From Hyalella azteca (Eukaryota; Arthropoda; Malacostraca; Amphipoda; Hyalellidae), in assembly GCF_000764305.2 (NCBI RefSeq), contig NW_025939459.1, forward strand, positions 202,155 through 266,154: a stretch of DNA of 64,000 nt, written 5' to 3'. Both the position numbers and the translations under genes were made by a program. Of this stretch, positions 23,232 to 36,379 are shown one piece after another; within the stretch, counting starts at the first letter, position 1, and each line of letters opens with the position of its first letter. The notes below the pieces were generated by a model, which was given only the letters and a program-made list of their open reading frames with translations, searched no databases and had not been told where the DNA came from.

Positions 23232-24391
23232 TGCGTCTTGAAGGAGGGAATTCTTCTTGTAATTCTCGTTAATGAAAATGATCACTTTTTCACGGGATAT
23301 AGTATTGATTTACTTCAACAAGTTGGACGCTGGAAATAAGTATGAAATTGAACAGATAATTCAAGCGGCATCAAAAATCATTAAAAATTGAAATGGGCTC
23401 TTTTTTCGTGAATGATGTTGAAGTGTAGTTGGAATATTTAGAAACGTCATTTCAGAAGTGAGACACAACGGTCTCTTAATATTGAATGTTGAATAATTTT
23501 CACCAAAGCATTACTGCATTGAATATTGAATCATTTTCACCGAAGCATTACATCTCCAAGAAGACTTGGAATTATTTTAAATTGACTTTTCATCGTAAAA
23601 ACATCTATGCGCGATCTCTTGGCAGCCAAAAGTGATCATCGTCTCTCGTTCGGCTGATCACCGCGGTAACCTAGTAGCTGATGTTCGACGTGTCCATGAT
23701 TATTTTTTTCTGCATGGGATGGACTAGAAATTTGAATTTTGACAGCGGCATCATTTGTCCGAGCCATTTTTCAAGAGCGTGTTGTGGTGTCCGAACGGAG
23801 ATGGTGCGACCATTTCTCCGGCGTTATGACGGAGTGCCTCTATAACATGTGATGCGTTATTCAATACAATGTCATGGATAAATAAGCTTTTCCTACAACA
23901 GTAACGAAAAGCAATATCTTATCTATTGGTTCGGATATTGAGATCAGACAATATTTTCAGGCTGCGTCAACAAGTAAAATTTTTTATAAAATTCTTATTT
24001 TTCCGAGTTCGATTCTGTTTCATGTGAAGTAGTTCTTGTAGTTTTTAGTAGTATTTTTTTGTAGTAATTCTTGTAGTAGTTTTTTTCTTGTGAAGTAGTT
24101 ATTGTGAATGATGCTCACTGCATCATTATTTAGCTCTTAGCTCTTATTTTCATTATAATAATTCAAGACTGGGACGCAAATTTACTTGCTTGATTTCATT
24201 CTCAGATATGAGCCGTGAACTATTTCCATCAGTTAAACTTAATATAACCTAGACATAAACACCGTCGGACCACTTGCACTCATTTGCAATAATTTCCCTT
24301 AAAAACACCGTATCACCTCACGCTCATGCATTCGCAATAATTTCTCTCACAAATAAAAGTTATCTTGTGACTTTATTACCAGAATCTACCC

Positions 24392-24475
24392 ATGAAATTC
24401 TGGAACCAAGTATCCGGCGTTCTTGAGCACCCGACGGGCGATGTTGCCACAGAGGAAGGCTGTAATTTCCTCTAG
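24392..24475 (+). other. Short coding-like stretch, unidentified
   Basis: After TTTATTACCAG the frame reads NLPMKFWNQVSGVLEHPTGD and VATEEGCNFL, then TAG TAG. It could be a small last exon; support is weak. Confidence 0.18.
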
Positions 24476-25168
24476 TAGAAGATTTGAGATGAGCTACGCG
24501 GTGACATTTTTATGTCAGGAAGATCTGCCAGTTGTCTGAGAAGGCTGAGATTTTGTTCGGGTTCTTATTACCTTATTAAGTCGAGTACCTATAAAAAATT
24601 TAAAGCTCTTGTTTCTCGCGTTCTATTTTTCCAGGCTAGAAATGTTCTTTGTAGGTATGGAATTTATGAAAATGTAAGTGATATCTTGTTTGTATACTTT
24701 GCCCAAAAATTTTGACTCTCGCTTTTCTATACCTAGATTCCATGATATCATACTCGAAAAAGATAATTTTCGGCACAACAAATTGTTTTTATTGAATGTT
24801 TTAACCATTATTTTAGGTTCGATTAACTAATCTTATAATGACGAAACTTTTTGAGTTGATTAAGAATCTCCAAAATTTACCGTGCGAATTTTCACTAATA
24901 AAGGGAATGTGAATTAATTTTGAGTTTACGAGATGCGATTAAAAATATTTAAAATTCGAGTCTTGACACTCACCTTTTTCTCGTAACATGAACATTTTTG
25001 TCTGAGTCTTGGAGATTTATTTCGGAATCTAAAAGATTTAAGCCAGAATTGAGTTGATGCTTCACTCGCTCTACACGTTTCGCAGCTTTACAAAGACGGC
25101 GTCGCCGAAAATCTCCCGGCATTATACCCAATGCATAATAATATTATGATGAATGCCGTCATCCTTAA

Positions 25169-25285
25169 ATGTCACAAATTTGTGAATCCCTTGTGAATTT
25201 GGAGGCGGCTTTAAAACACAAGCAAAATATGGACGCTCCCGACTTGGGTGTTGCAAGGTGGGAAGAATCTCAACAGCAGCGACTG
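25169..25285 (+). other. Possible first coding exon, unidentified
   Basis: ATG in an acceptable context (TTAAATGTC) opens MSQICESLVNLEAALKHKQN and MDAPDLGVARWEESQQQRL, then donor CTG|GTGAGA at phase 0 (39 codons). Charge pattern suggests a helical N-terminus. No partner exon could be assigned. Confidence 0.3.
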
Positions 25286-26351
25286 GTGAGATTCTTTAAA
25301 TTTGTTCTAGTAAATGAAAAAATAATTTCGGTTTAAGATATTAATTGATATATGAAGAAAAATTTGTGATGAAATAATTATTCTTATGTTTCATACTGCA
25401 TATTTTATTTGCATTCGTATCTGTAATTTATGAAACACAAAGGACTGAAAATTATTAAATTTTTCTTATATTCTTGAATACGTAACAGAATTTTATACAG
25501 ATGTGAGTTAACTATAAATTAAGAATTTGTCTAGTTCCTTGTGGTTTTGGAAATCAAAATGTCGTCATTTTCGGTAACGATGCATCAATAAAATTCCTTA
25601 CAATTTCAATAGTAGACCATTTTCAGTTCTTCGATTTCTTTGATTTCAAGAAAAAGATTGGGCTTCAACTGCTAAAATGAAATTTTATTAATAATAAAAA
25701 ATTCGAAATTCAACTTTCAAAAAACCTGTTCGTCAAATGACTTTTGGCGAAAATTAATCAACAATTTCGTATATAATACATAATGGGAAGCTTAAAAAAA
25801 GATTTGTTGCAAAATGCTACATTTCAGCACTGAGGGCACTGACATCTTCGCAAAATAATCTTTCATGAAGACTCTTCTTTTTGAGTAAATAAAAGTTTTC
25901 GGCATTTTCTTATCCCTATCTTAGTTCCCGTCTGGCGGTATCGCAGAGCTCTTCCTCTAAGCTCTCAAAAGCTCTCACTTCTGCAGACAAGGAGAACTGG
26001 GGTTCTTACTTATATTCAAGTGTCTCAGTGTTTGGTGGAAATATGAAATTTCTGCAGACATTTTAAAGTCGTCGTCGGATAAATTATGTAAGTTTTTGCT
26101 CGTATATATACGAGTAGTGTTAATGCGTAAGATGGAGTACAATTGCGTATATATTTGACAAATTTGGTTGCTACACTTGTGCCTTAATCGTTTTCATGTG
26201 TCTCAACTTTTTTGAAAATTTTTCGAAAACCATTTTTCATTCATATTTTTTCAGTTTTTCTTCGTTGATTTCAAAAACATGCCATGATTTCACCATCACG
26301 AAAAGATTTCTTCATTCAATTTATTTGTTCTCGTTGACCCGCTTTTGTAAA

Positions 26352-26480
26352 GAATGCATCGGAAGAGGCCAAACTTGCACCCGTTGCAGGGTCATCAATA
26401 AGCCTTGTATCAAAGTTTGGTCTAGGGTTACTGCCAGATTACCATACGCCTTTGCCCGTCCAACGTCTCAAGTCTAAACA
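26352..26480 (+). other. Short coding-like stretch with a CxxC-CxxC frame, unidentified
   Basis: One frame reads CKECIGRGQTCTRCRVINKP then C, a pattern compatible with zinc binding. A second frame of the same DNA reads EEAKLAPVAGSSISLVSKF and LLPDYHTPLPVQRLKSKH, equally protein-like. At most one is real. Confidence 0.2.
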
Positions 26481-27019
26481 TTCTCCATGAGAACTCCCAT
26501 CAAGTTCGGTGGCATCAAGATTGCCATTTACAGATACACTTCTTTCATAACAAGCCAAAAGAATAAGCTCATGAATATTCCCCTCAGTTTACGATCGATC
26601 GAGTGCAGATATTTACAAAAGTTTCTGTTAAGTTTGTAACGTATTTGTTTCCGTGGACTCCTGATATCATCAGCAGGGATATTTGATTGAGATGTTTTGA
26701 AGCTTGCGCGATATTGGAAGGCTTCAACTCGTCTTTTCATATTTGATTAAATTACTTTTACATTGGATTAGAAACTTATTGCTTTTAAAACTTAAGATGA
26801 TCATTTCACAATGAAGCTCCTAAAATTTTGATGTAGTTTTATAAACTTGAAAAAAGAAAATATAGATTCTAATTATTTTTAGGCTCGCAGTTTCAAGTCC
26901 TTTTCACACAGCCAATGTAAGAATAACTAGTCCTTAACTTACTTCAAAAAATAATAGTTTCCATGACCGTCGCACCAAATTGTGTCATTCCGACTCATTC
27001 GATGGTATGAAGTTCGAGC

Positions 27020-27240
27020 ATTCCATGAACGAACATACCTTTCTAACGTCTCAAATACATACTTTTTTAAACGCAACCTGTAAATACTTTTCTAACGTCT
27101 CAAGTCATAATAAATTGCAACGGAGCGCAACCTGTACATAGTTTTCTAACGTCTCAAATCATAATAAATTGCAACGGAGCGAAACATGTATACTTTTCTA
27201 ACGTTTCAGATCATATTAAATACGAAGCGCAACATGTATA
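27020..27240. repeat. ~56 bp tandem repeat
   Basis: Four copies with CTTTTCTAACGTCTCAAATC, ATAATAAATTGCAACGGAGC and GCAACATGTATA. Confidence 0.85.
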
Positions 27241-27244
27241 TCCG

Positions 27245-29460
27245 CGATGCTAGAATTTCAAAAGATCAGCAATCATGACTAATAACATTGTAAAATAAAA
27301 CACGGATCCCTCATTTATTGCTACGCTGATATTTAGAAAATTTAGTTTTGAAGCTTATTTTTCTCCGAGTTTTAGGAGATGTTTCTTCACGAGAAGGACA
27401 CAGAGATCGTTTCTCAATTGAAATGTGATAAAAGTATTATTTTTTATATTGGAATGAACGTCTCGTCAAGTACATGTAATTAAATTCCAATGCTGGATAA
27501 AAACGAATTTTAGAAAAGTCGACGAGAAACTCTAATCAATTTTAGCCGATTGCAAGCAACTTCAAAATCGAGGCGTTCCAGGATCTGAATTATTCACTGT
27601 TGGATATAGAAGAAATTCAAAATCAAGGAAAGAAATCCCAAATACAAAAGAGTTTAATAGAACCTGGGATAAAATAGGATTCTCATCCATCTCGAGATAA
27701 TGAACTTGTCCAAGACGACATATGTAATTACTTGCAATAAAACTAATATTCATGTGGTATTATTACAGGCAATACGTTCGTAGCTTGCATGCGTCAAAAT
27801 AATGTTTATACGTATAATACTTAACAAAATGAATAAGGCATATTTACTCACCTTCAAAACTTCATCCGTTGCTGAGTGAACGGCTGTTTAGGCTTCGCCG
27901 TGCGCGAAGAACAATGCGCTCTTCATTGTCTTATAGAAAGTCTGCTAATTTTTAGAAACAAATTGATTTTTTAATATTCATATAATACCTTGAAGAATAG
28001 GCGCCCTTGCCTAGCATAAAACTGCAAAATTTGTTCGACATAAGAATTGCGAATTCATTCCAATTAAGGTTAATTAATTAATTTTGTTATCATTCATATT
28101 AATGAGACAGCTTTTTCTAAGATTCATATAGCAATTGATGAACATGGGTAGGTTAAATGATCGCCTAATTCTTAGTCATAGCTTGTTTTCGCTTAATGAG
28201 TGACTTTCATTTGTTTCGATCTCAAGTAATTAGGATTCAAAAGTTTTTTTTATTCTCTTACGACATTCACATCTATAATGCTCACTTCATCTGATTTTGT
28301 GCTTGCAGGAGAAATTTAATTTTTTATCCAAAGTGTCACTCAGACGCAAATTGTCATCCCTTAACTAAGTTTTGTCTTCAAAATACGACTCCTAATATAT
28401 TTGGTCAGACACCAAAACGCATTGTAAAAAGTAATTAAATTAGTACTACTTTTGCAGCGTAATCTCCACACGTATTACTGAATGAATATTGAGCATGTCA
28501 CATATTGGTCGCAGAAACCGTTTTTCCCTTCAGCGCACGGCTCCATCTTTTGAAAGTTTCGACGGCGACCCGATATCGTATATGTTTTCTTGATCCACCT
28601 ACTTACACCACGGAAATCTTTTGGGAAGCTATACTGCATTTTATATCAAATTTAAAAGTTTTTGCCATATTTTTTACGCCTTCCTTCTTTCACGTCTCCA
28701 AATACTCAGTTGAAATAAAGTTCAAAATTCAATAAACTCTTATGTGAAGTCTCTAGACTTGCTCAACAATTTTTATTTCATTTTAAGATCCATTAAAATT
28801 TTTGTAGGTTATACTATATATATAAGTATTATGCAAACTAACCTTTATTGTATCTTTTACTTAATTCACATTAATTGCGTTGGACTTTCGCGCGAATTGG
28901 GCGTTTAAAGAACTAACGCTTCGTAAATTTTAGGAAGTCTCATTTAGGGCGAAATTACGTGTTATTACGTGTTGATATATAGAACTTATTTCATTATCAG
29001 AGGAAATATTGAATATATGTTTTTTCATTTTAACTTTAGTTAGAAGTAACTAATTAATAAACCTATTAATTTCTGACTATTATAGCAATAATATTACTTA
29101 ACGCCAACCGATATGTGTCATAAAATCCTTTAACGCGGTGTCTATTAAACAAAAAAAAAACAAGGAATTATTTAGAATGAGCCTTACGAAAAATTAGATC
29201 ATATTAGCTTGAAGAATTAAAAATAAGTTGCAGGTAATACCTTTTTAAGCATGGTGAATTCTATCTATAAATTATTTATTGCAAACTCTAAACTTCTGCC
29301 AGGCGTTCGTACTGTTAACCGACATTTTTACATGAAAATCGAACTTTCTCCTTCCCAGACACCTGAAAGTCCAATCAGTCTTTTCAGGAATAAGTACCAT
29401 GAAATTTTTAATGAGGATATATGAGGGCCTTTTAAGTGTTTGCTTGAATTCTCCTGCAAA
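27245..29460. other. AT-rich spacer
   Basis: No supported feature seen on either strand. Confidence 0.5.
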
Positions 29461-29469
29461 ATTTTCTAG

Positions 29470-29640
29470 AATTTACAAGCGGGGACTACTTTTCCGATTC
29501 TTCTGGATTCCGGCAATCGTTGGCCAGTCAATCTCTGGAACGACCTGGCGACAAATCCTTTAAGGAAGTCTGCAGAGGTCCTGTCTTCCGTTCTTCCTGC
29601 CCAGGACCACACTCCTCTTAAACCGATTTCTCGGGCCTGA
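29470..29640 (+). other. Coding-like GC-richer stretch, possible LINE or exon remnant
   Basis: After AAATTTTCTAG the plus frame reads NLQAGTTFPILLDSGNRWPV, NLWNDLATNPLRKSAEVLSS, VLPAQDHTPLKPISRA, stop. The NLWNDLA segment is reminiscent of LINE ORF2 C-termini, but the match is too short to call. The opposite strand is open too. Confidence 0.22.
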
Positions 29641-31529
29641 TCAATGCCTGGATTCCATGCCACTTGGCTTAATTAAACACTAGCTTCCCACTTGAGATGC
29701 ATGGAACTTAAGGTGCGATGGGGTCACGCCATTATCGGCTGCTAGTGAGAAGCGATGCCCGACGCTAATTCTCATCATCCCAAGACGCCAACGATAATTC
29801 AAGATTTCCGTTCGCAATTTCATTTAAATTAATGCATTTTAAGTCATTGCTGGACTGCCTACCGATTATGTAAAGCGGTTTGAACTCTAGAACAGTTTAC
29901 CGGAAACTTCAGTGACGTGAAGGTGTTATAAAGTTTATTTTGGACTTGAATAGAAGAAGATGCATCGGGAGTATTTCAGGGATCAGATTGAAGTCTCGTC
30001 CTGCATGTTATTAAATAATTTAAATACATAACATGTCATTAGAATAAAATACTTTTTTGGATGTATCACGGAATTTTTTATTGTAAAATAGCACTTTTTA
30101 GACTCAGAATGGGAATGAATTCTATTTTTAAGTTTGAACAATTATATTACTTTATTTGCTTGAGATTAAATTTATTTATTTGATTTACAATTTTTATTTA
30201 TTGATCATAGAAGTCGTTTTGATGAGCCATAAAGACAATAAAGGTTTCCTTGTAAATATTGAAAAGATTCAGTTGATTAAAAAAAATTAATCTTAATATA
30301 TGGTCATCATAAGTTTTTGTTTTTCTTTAATTGTCTAACGTAATTTAAAAAGAATGTTCAAAAGACAACCCTTATGCTGCATAATAAATAATTTAAAAGC
30401 ACATTGTATCCAAGTTTGGTTAATATGATATTATGCGCTCTATTTGGAATTTTTCTACGATGATCTTCTAAGACAGTTGTGTACCAAATAAGTAATGTCA
30501 TCACAATGATGTACGAATGATGTCACGATGTACAAAAATATAGCACAATTATATATTTGGCGCACATATCTTTAGCTGAAGCAACTGATAAATGCAGAAA
30601 CATCAACATCATTCATGAAAAAAGGTCTTACCATTTTTATTATAGGAATTGATAGTCAAACGAATATTTATGCATGGTGGAGGTACAAAATCCAGCAATT
30701 GAATATTATAATCAACAATTCTGTGGTCGTATGCATGAGGAAGAATCCTGCACGCGTATTCATTACTCACTCGAATATAATAAAGGTTTTGAGACTAACA
30801 TAGATTATGATTCGTTAATCTCAACAGCTAGTGCAGGTCATTTTTATTATGAATTTCGTTGAGCTCGGTGGTTGATGTTTATTTATGTATGATTTTTGAA
30901 TATTTTTTATTCACATGTTAGAGAAAGATCTGAGTTCGAAATTCATGGATTTCTATGTAACATTGTTATTATCTTTTAATGAGCAATTGTGATAGAAGCC
31001 AATGAATGATTTTAGTTATTTATTTATTAATAATTTTATTTAAATGCATGTTATTAGATTAGTGGATTATAATGTGCAATTCTTTCTACGCTTCAATTTT
31101 GTGAGCATTATTAATTTTCGTCACGATAAATTTTAATTTTTTAATAGCAAGGAAATGAAACCTATGAAAATATCTAATAAAATGAATATATAAAACAGAG
31201 ATATAAAACAGATACGGATTTAATTACACAAATATCTCGTATTTGTAAGTTCAGTGATCAGGTGTTATGCAGATACAGTCGAGTTATGCAGAATCAAAAT
31301 TTCGGTTAACATGACGTCTCTACCCGAAAATTAAATTGAATACGACAAGATAGTTTGTGGAAGCTAGTGCAAATTTTCATCTAGTTAAAGATCATTAATT
31401 AATGGTTGTTGATAAGTTTTTTAGTTGACCTCAGCACATTTTTAAATGTATGTTAATTTTAAAAATTTATCTAAATTTAATTACGCAATGAATCTTCAGC
31501 TTAAAATTTCTCATTATAGGCAAAATTTC

Positions 31530-31692
31530 GTAGACAGAAGTGCCGTACGCTTTTTGACCTTCAAGAGGCAGAGGATAAAATTTACCGCCCTGGAACTTCG
31601 ACATGTCGAAACCATCGAAGTTCATCATTTTTCATCGGAAGTGCCATTTTATGGGAACTTTTGCAATTTAGGTCAATCTAAACCTGATTTAT
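31530..31692. repeat. ~160 bp dispersed repeat, copy 1
   Basis: About 90 per cent identical to 33066-33228 (GTACGCTTTTTGACCTTCAA; TTTACCGCCCTGGAACTT; TTCATCATTTTTCATCGG), same orientation, 1.5 kb apart. Confidence 0.9.
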
Positions 31693-32179
31693 AGCACTGG
31701 AATTTTAGACGCCAAAATTGCAATTTATTTGCACTAATTTTAAAAATAGAAAGATTATATAAAATGCCATTTCGGTCTAAATGAAAAGTCTGTAAATCAA
31801 CTCAATGTCTGTTGACGCCATATTATATCACGCAATCATATTTATTTTTAAGTTATTGAGTTCATCAATGCATGTATAACACGTACATGGCACTTGTATT
31901 TGATTTTAAAGCAAAATGATATTGACGCTACGATAAACAATCGGGAAAATTTGGGAGACAATAAAATAAAAAAAAAGTAAAAACACAATAAATGGAAATT
32001 GAAATGTCATGAAAAAATCATAACGTAGACCGACTGACCATTCGAGAAATTGTGTGCATTCGTGCAGGAGAATTCAAGATCAACAGTCGAATTTGTCAAA
32101 CTATATAGACAATATTTATTAAAAATTTTTACTATTTATGTATAATTCATGAGAGAGATGTAGAGAAAGTCCTCAAGTC

Positions 32180-32340
32180 AGTCACGCGCGCCGTAGTAGC
32201 GGAGCAGGATATTCGAGCGCACCTGCCGCTGCGACGACCGTCGGCAGACTGAAGCTCTGAGGGCGGCCGCGGCGAACGACTCTGGCATATCCGCTCCGAG
32301 GGTCGGAGGAACACCAGATCCGATATCTGCTTCGCAGAAT
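32180..32340. other. CpG-rich island
   Basis: About 160 bp dense in CG (GGCGGCCGCGGCGAACGACT and neighbours) inside AT-rich DNA. No clear ORF. It could be a promoter, a transposon edge or an exon. Confidence 0.4.
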
Positions 32341-32946
32341 TTTTTTTGCGTTTTACATGTTAATTATGTAGACATATATATAATAGTAAACTAGATATTT
32401 TCATACTTTTGTTTTATAATTAGCAAATATCGTTTGAGTTTTTTTACTTTTTATACATTAATACGGTCTTGTTTTATTTGTCCAGACGGCCTTGTGTATT
32501 TTTAGCTTGCCTGAAAATAGAAGTGTCACGTTCAGCCTCCAAAATTTCATAAACCAGTTCGTATTCTCCAGGTCAATATTTATGATTTCTTTATTATATA
32601 CACGCTGCGAAAATAAAAAAAAATCAGATTTTCAGATGGGAAAATACCGCGGTTTTTACGATGCCTGTGTGCCCATTCGGCACTTGAGAGGCTACGAGTA
32701 GTGAAGAAACATCTCCGCTTCTTATAAACAACTTCGATCATTTCTGATACAGTATTTACGAGTATAACTTACGCGGATGAAACTACGGTTTTATCAACCA
32801 AGCTCCAAATTGTTCCGACGCATGGAAAGTTTCAATGCGAATTTAATGGAGCCTATCTAAGGAGTTTGTGATATCAACAAGATAAATTATCCAAATAATT
32901 AATTAGATAAAAAATGAGCAACTTCAAGCTCGCGAGTTAACAGACA

Positions 32947-33438
32947 CTAAAACAAATGCCATGTCATACGTAATATTGTAAGGCGAAATATCGGCGGCCG
33001 AGCGTTGGCCGCAAATAATTCATAGATACGTCGGCGAAAATTTCTCATTATAAGCAAAAGTTCTAAGACATAAGCGCCGTACGCTTTTTGACCTTCAAGA
33101 GGCAGAGAGTAAAATTTACCGCCCTGGAACTTTGACACGCCGGAACCATCGCAGTTCATCATTTTTCATCGGGAGTGCCATTTTATGAGAACTTTTGCAA
33201 TTTGGGTCAATCTAAGCCTGATTTGTAAGCTTTGCTGTCGAAACTCTACCAAGAGGCGTTGATTAGCTTCCTCTAAAAAACAGATGTCATCCGAAAAAAA
33301 ATTCTGTAATTTCTTCTTCTTCTCGATATTTTCCGAACACTTCAAGATATTAACTTCTGTACTCGAGACCTCAATTCGGGAGGTCTTTTGACGATGAGGT
33401 GCCGATGATTTCAATGGCACCTGGTGCTCAGCCTTGCC
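32947..33438 (-). other. Coding-like stretch with one internal TGA, unidentified (mobile or pseudogene?)
   Basis: After an acceptor-like TTGTCATTTCAG (ending about 33439) a minus-strand frame reads KAEHQVPLKSSAPHRQKTS, then a Lys/Glu-rich helix (ENIEKKKKLQNFF) and LEEANQRLLVEFRQQSLQ to IKWHSR, followed by TGA. The same frame continues KMMNCDGSGVSKFQGGKFY to LRMTWHLF. The first part predicts a coiled coil. The second part lies largely in the dispersed repeat whose other copy keeps the same TGA. I do not recognise the family; a transposon-borne ORF is as likely as a host exon. Confidence 0.35.
33066..33228. repeat. ~160 bp dispersed repeat, copy 2
   Basis: Partner of 31530-31692. Here the repeat lies inside a longer minus-strand coding-like stretch (33438-32947). 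Confidence 0.9.
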
Positions 33439-34829
33439 TGAAATGACAATGTTTTTTTAATCACAATTTGGTATAATTAAAGCACCTGTGAAGAGGATAA
33501 ATATAGTTTTAAGGAAAAAATATGAATTGAAAATTTGTGCCTGGTAGGAAGTTATTGAGTGCGGAGGTCGGGCAGCGCTTATTGTCATGCTCCCGCGATC
33601 GAGTTGTTTAATTGTTATTTTTCCTTTCCAGGAAATATGGAATAAAGCTTTAACCCTGAAGGTTTTGAATATGTGATAATAAGTTGGAAATTTTCTATCC
33701 ATCTTTGGAGTTGGTTTTATGTAAAATGATATTCTCTAATCAACGGAAGACTCGACCATTGCTGATTCAATGTTCAAGAAATTAGACAATGTCTAAATTT
33801 TCTCGCATTGTTACGTTGATTATAATTTCCTTTGCAATGAGGACGTAGAAGGAGGAATCAAAATCACGAAAACACTAGATTTTTCAGAGAGTAGTGATAT
33901 TGAATTTATTAGTAAGTAGTAGTAGACTGTAAAAAAAAATTCTCACTGGTTTCAAAAAATTCGAATGCGTTTCTCCGAGTGATGAGAGAAAGCCTGTCTC
34001 CGTATAGATAGGTAGGCACGACACGTACTAACTGTCAATATCTTAAATTGAAGACGCTGTGCTGTAACTTCAGATCAGTTATATTTCGGTGGCTCATCGC
34101 GAGCTAAAATCGGCTCTCAGGTGGCGAATGCATGGAAAATCGGGCGATTTGTTGATGCCAGAGCCGTCCCTTTGTCTGGATCCTGGGCTAGAAAACTAGC
34201 TTTATCATCAACGCATTGTGGCTGAGCAGCCTGATGAATGCCTCTACTTATGAGCCTCTGAATGCTTGAGGCGCGCGGTGCTCAATTGCAACTTAGAGTA
34301 TTGATTCAATGGAGGTGAAAATAATGAAACAACGATGCGTGGACAATTATCTGTAAAGAACGTATGACAATTAAGTACTTAGATAGTTTTGGTTTGATAT
34401 ATCATATAAGTATGAGCAATTATGTGGGATATTCCGGATATAGTTTGGCATGATGTACAATTATGTTATGTAAGTAGGATTTAATTTTTGCAGGTTGGCA
34501 TAGAAATGCGTTAAACTTTGAAATTTCGGGGTTTAGTAAGCGCAATCATGACCAATTCTAGTATATATTTATTCACAAGCATTTTTGAAAATTTTGCATA
34601 TAGAAGATTTATAAAATAGGTCACTAGCTCAAAATATTTGGGATTGTGTTGTAGAGGGCTTGTTGTAAATTGTATTCTACTGTTGTAATATAAGGCTTCT
34701 ATTAAATATAAAGGTATTGTTAATTTGTAATTAATCAGAATTAGTATTGTAAGAATGTTTTAGAGAAAGTTAGAATCGAGAATAGAGTTTGCGGATTAGG
34801 AACGAGTAGTATATAAAATATATAAAAAA

Positions 34830-35118
34830 AAAATTTTTAAAGACCATGTTTTTCATGTGGACTAAAAAGTAGAAAATAATTTTTCGGCAGCTACTGATCT
34901 CTGTTTGCTTTCATTCTCTTGATCTTTTGTATTTCAGTTAAAATATTTTACAACATCTAAAACGAAAAACGTGGGGCGCATATGTATTTAATTGTTTGGT
35001 GATTACTTGATATGATACAAGAGAATGAAAGCAAACAGAGATCAGTAGATGCCGAAAAATTATTTCCTACTTTTTAGTCCACATGAAAAACGTGGTCTTT
35101 AAAAATTTTTTTTATACA
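34830..35118. mobile_element. Hairpin MITE with ~90 bp inverted arms
   Basis: Left arm about 34830-34925 and right arm about 35018-35118 are near-perfect reverse complements (AAAGACCATGTTTTTCATGT; GACTAAAAAGTAG; CTGATCTCTGTTTGCTTTCA), separated by a ~95 bp loop. It has no coding capacity. Only a few mismatches separate the arms, suggesting a fairly young element. Confidence 0.85.
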
Positions 35119-35139
35119 TTTTATTTTCCACTTTTTAGT

Positions 35140-35490
35140 TTTATGTTAGTTTGTATGCTTGTGCTGATCAAATCTTGCAATCGAAATTTCAATTAAATGT
35201 CCGTCACACATGTGAGAATTTAACCGCGTTTGTTAGTTCTGAAATCGCCGCTTTAGGGGGAATGGCGCTGCGATCGATTAAAGGAAAACAATTTGTTTAT
35301 TATAGTGATAAATACGCCTGGAAACGTGCAACAAATTATTGATTATTGTATTGTCATCGAGAGCTGAGCTTCCCTAAAAGTTTCAGAGCGCTAGCTAGCG
35401 GGAAAGTTGGTGAAATATCGATTGCAAGATTTGATCATCACAAACAGACAGACAGACGGACACGAAAGCGAGCTAAGAAAAACGTGGTAA
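35140..35490 (+). mobile_element. Possible 3' tail of a non-LTR retrotransposon
   Basis: Coding-like but stop-containing sequence ends in CACAAACAGACAGACAGACG, a tail style seen in RTE-like elements. A similar but shorter tail (CAAACAGACAAACAAG) occurs at about 1134-1150. Confidence 0.35.
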
Positions 35491-35499
35491 TAAAAAAGT

Positions 35500-35725
35500 G
35501 GACTTCAGTACGGCAACAAGGGTCTAGACTCTAGAGAGACGTCACGCTGAAACTATAGATAGTGTCGCGTTACAGGTATCTCGATAAGTCCACGAGAGTG
35601 AATTGTTCCTTGTGCAATGTTTTACTGTAATTTGTGCAATAAAGTGTTTTTAATACAGCGGTGCTTCATTAAGTAACGAATTTGTGGGTTGCCACTATAC
35701 CCACGACAGTGTAAATTTCTGTATT
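35500..35725 (+). other. LTR-like stretch
   Basis: Contains ACGTCACGCTGAAAC, a GTGCAATAAAGTG polyadenylation-type motif and ends CCCACGACA. It could be a solo LTR; no second copy or primer site was seen. Confidence 0.2.
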
Positions 35726-36379
35726 TGATGTTAAAGGAAAACTAACTTCAATGAATTCCAACATCATCACATTTTTATTTCAACAGAACAGATAATGATT
35801 CTCCCGTGTTTTGAAAGATGTGGAAAATGCGTAAATTTTGATGGTTTTGCCATAACATTCTTCAAATATTCATATATTAGTTCATGAGAATGTAGGTGGT
35901 TGATGTCATGTATTGGCGATGACCAGATGATTGTTAATTTGCAATAGCATGACAACTTAGCCATATACATAAAAACAGGGGCATGGTGTGTAGAGAGGTT
36001 ATCATAGAGTATAAACTAAACGCTCCGGTCGAATAAAAGACAACTTGTAAAGTATACAGGTTGCTAAGTTGTGCGATAAGTAGCTGGGTTTGCGGGCGCA
36101 GGTTAAATCGTAGGCTCCAGGCAACTCGTATTCAGCAGTTTAAATAAGGGTTGCATTACTGCGGTGTGACAGGTTAATAGCCGATTAAGCAGGCGATTAT
36201 ATTAAAATAATTATCCAACCTACTCGCGACTTGAACTTTTGGTTCAACACAGACGCCAGTTAAATGCACAAGCCTGAATAATTTGCCTACGAATGTGTCG
36301 AGTGTAAAGCAGAGTAATCGAGAATCCAGCATGGCTAGATAGACCGGAGTGGGACGGTATCGGGTGGCAGAGTACCCCG

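Noticed and set aside
26340..26440. RING-finger-like CxxC...CxxC peptide
   Set aside because: Too few zinc ligands, no histidine position, and the alternative frame is equally protein-like; kept only as a low-confidence stretch.
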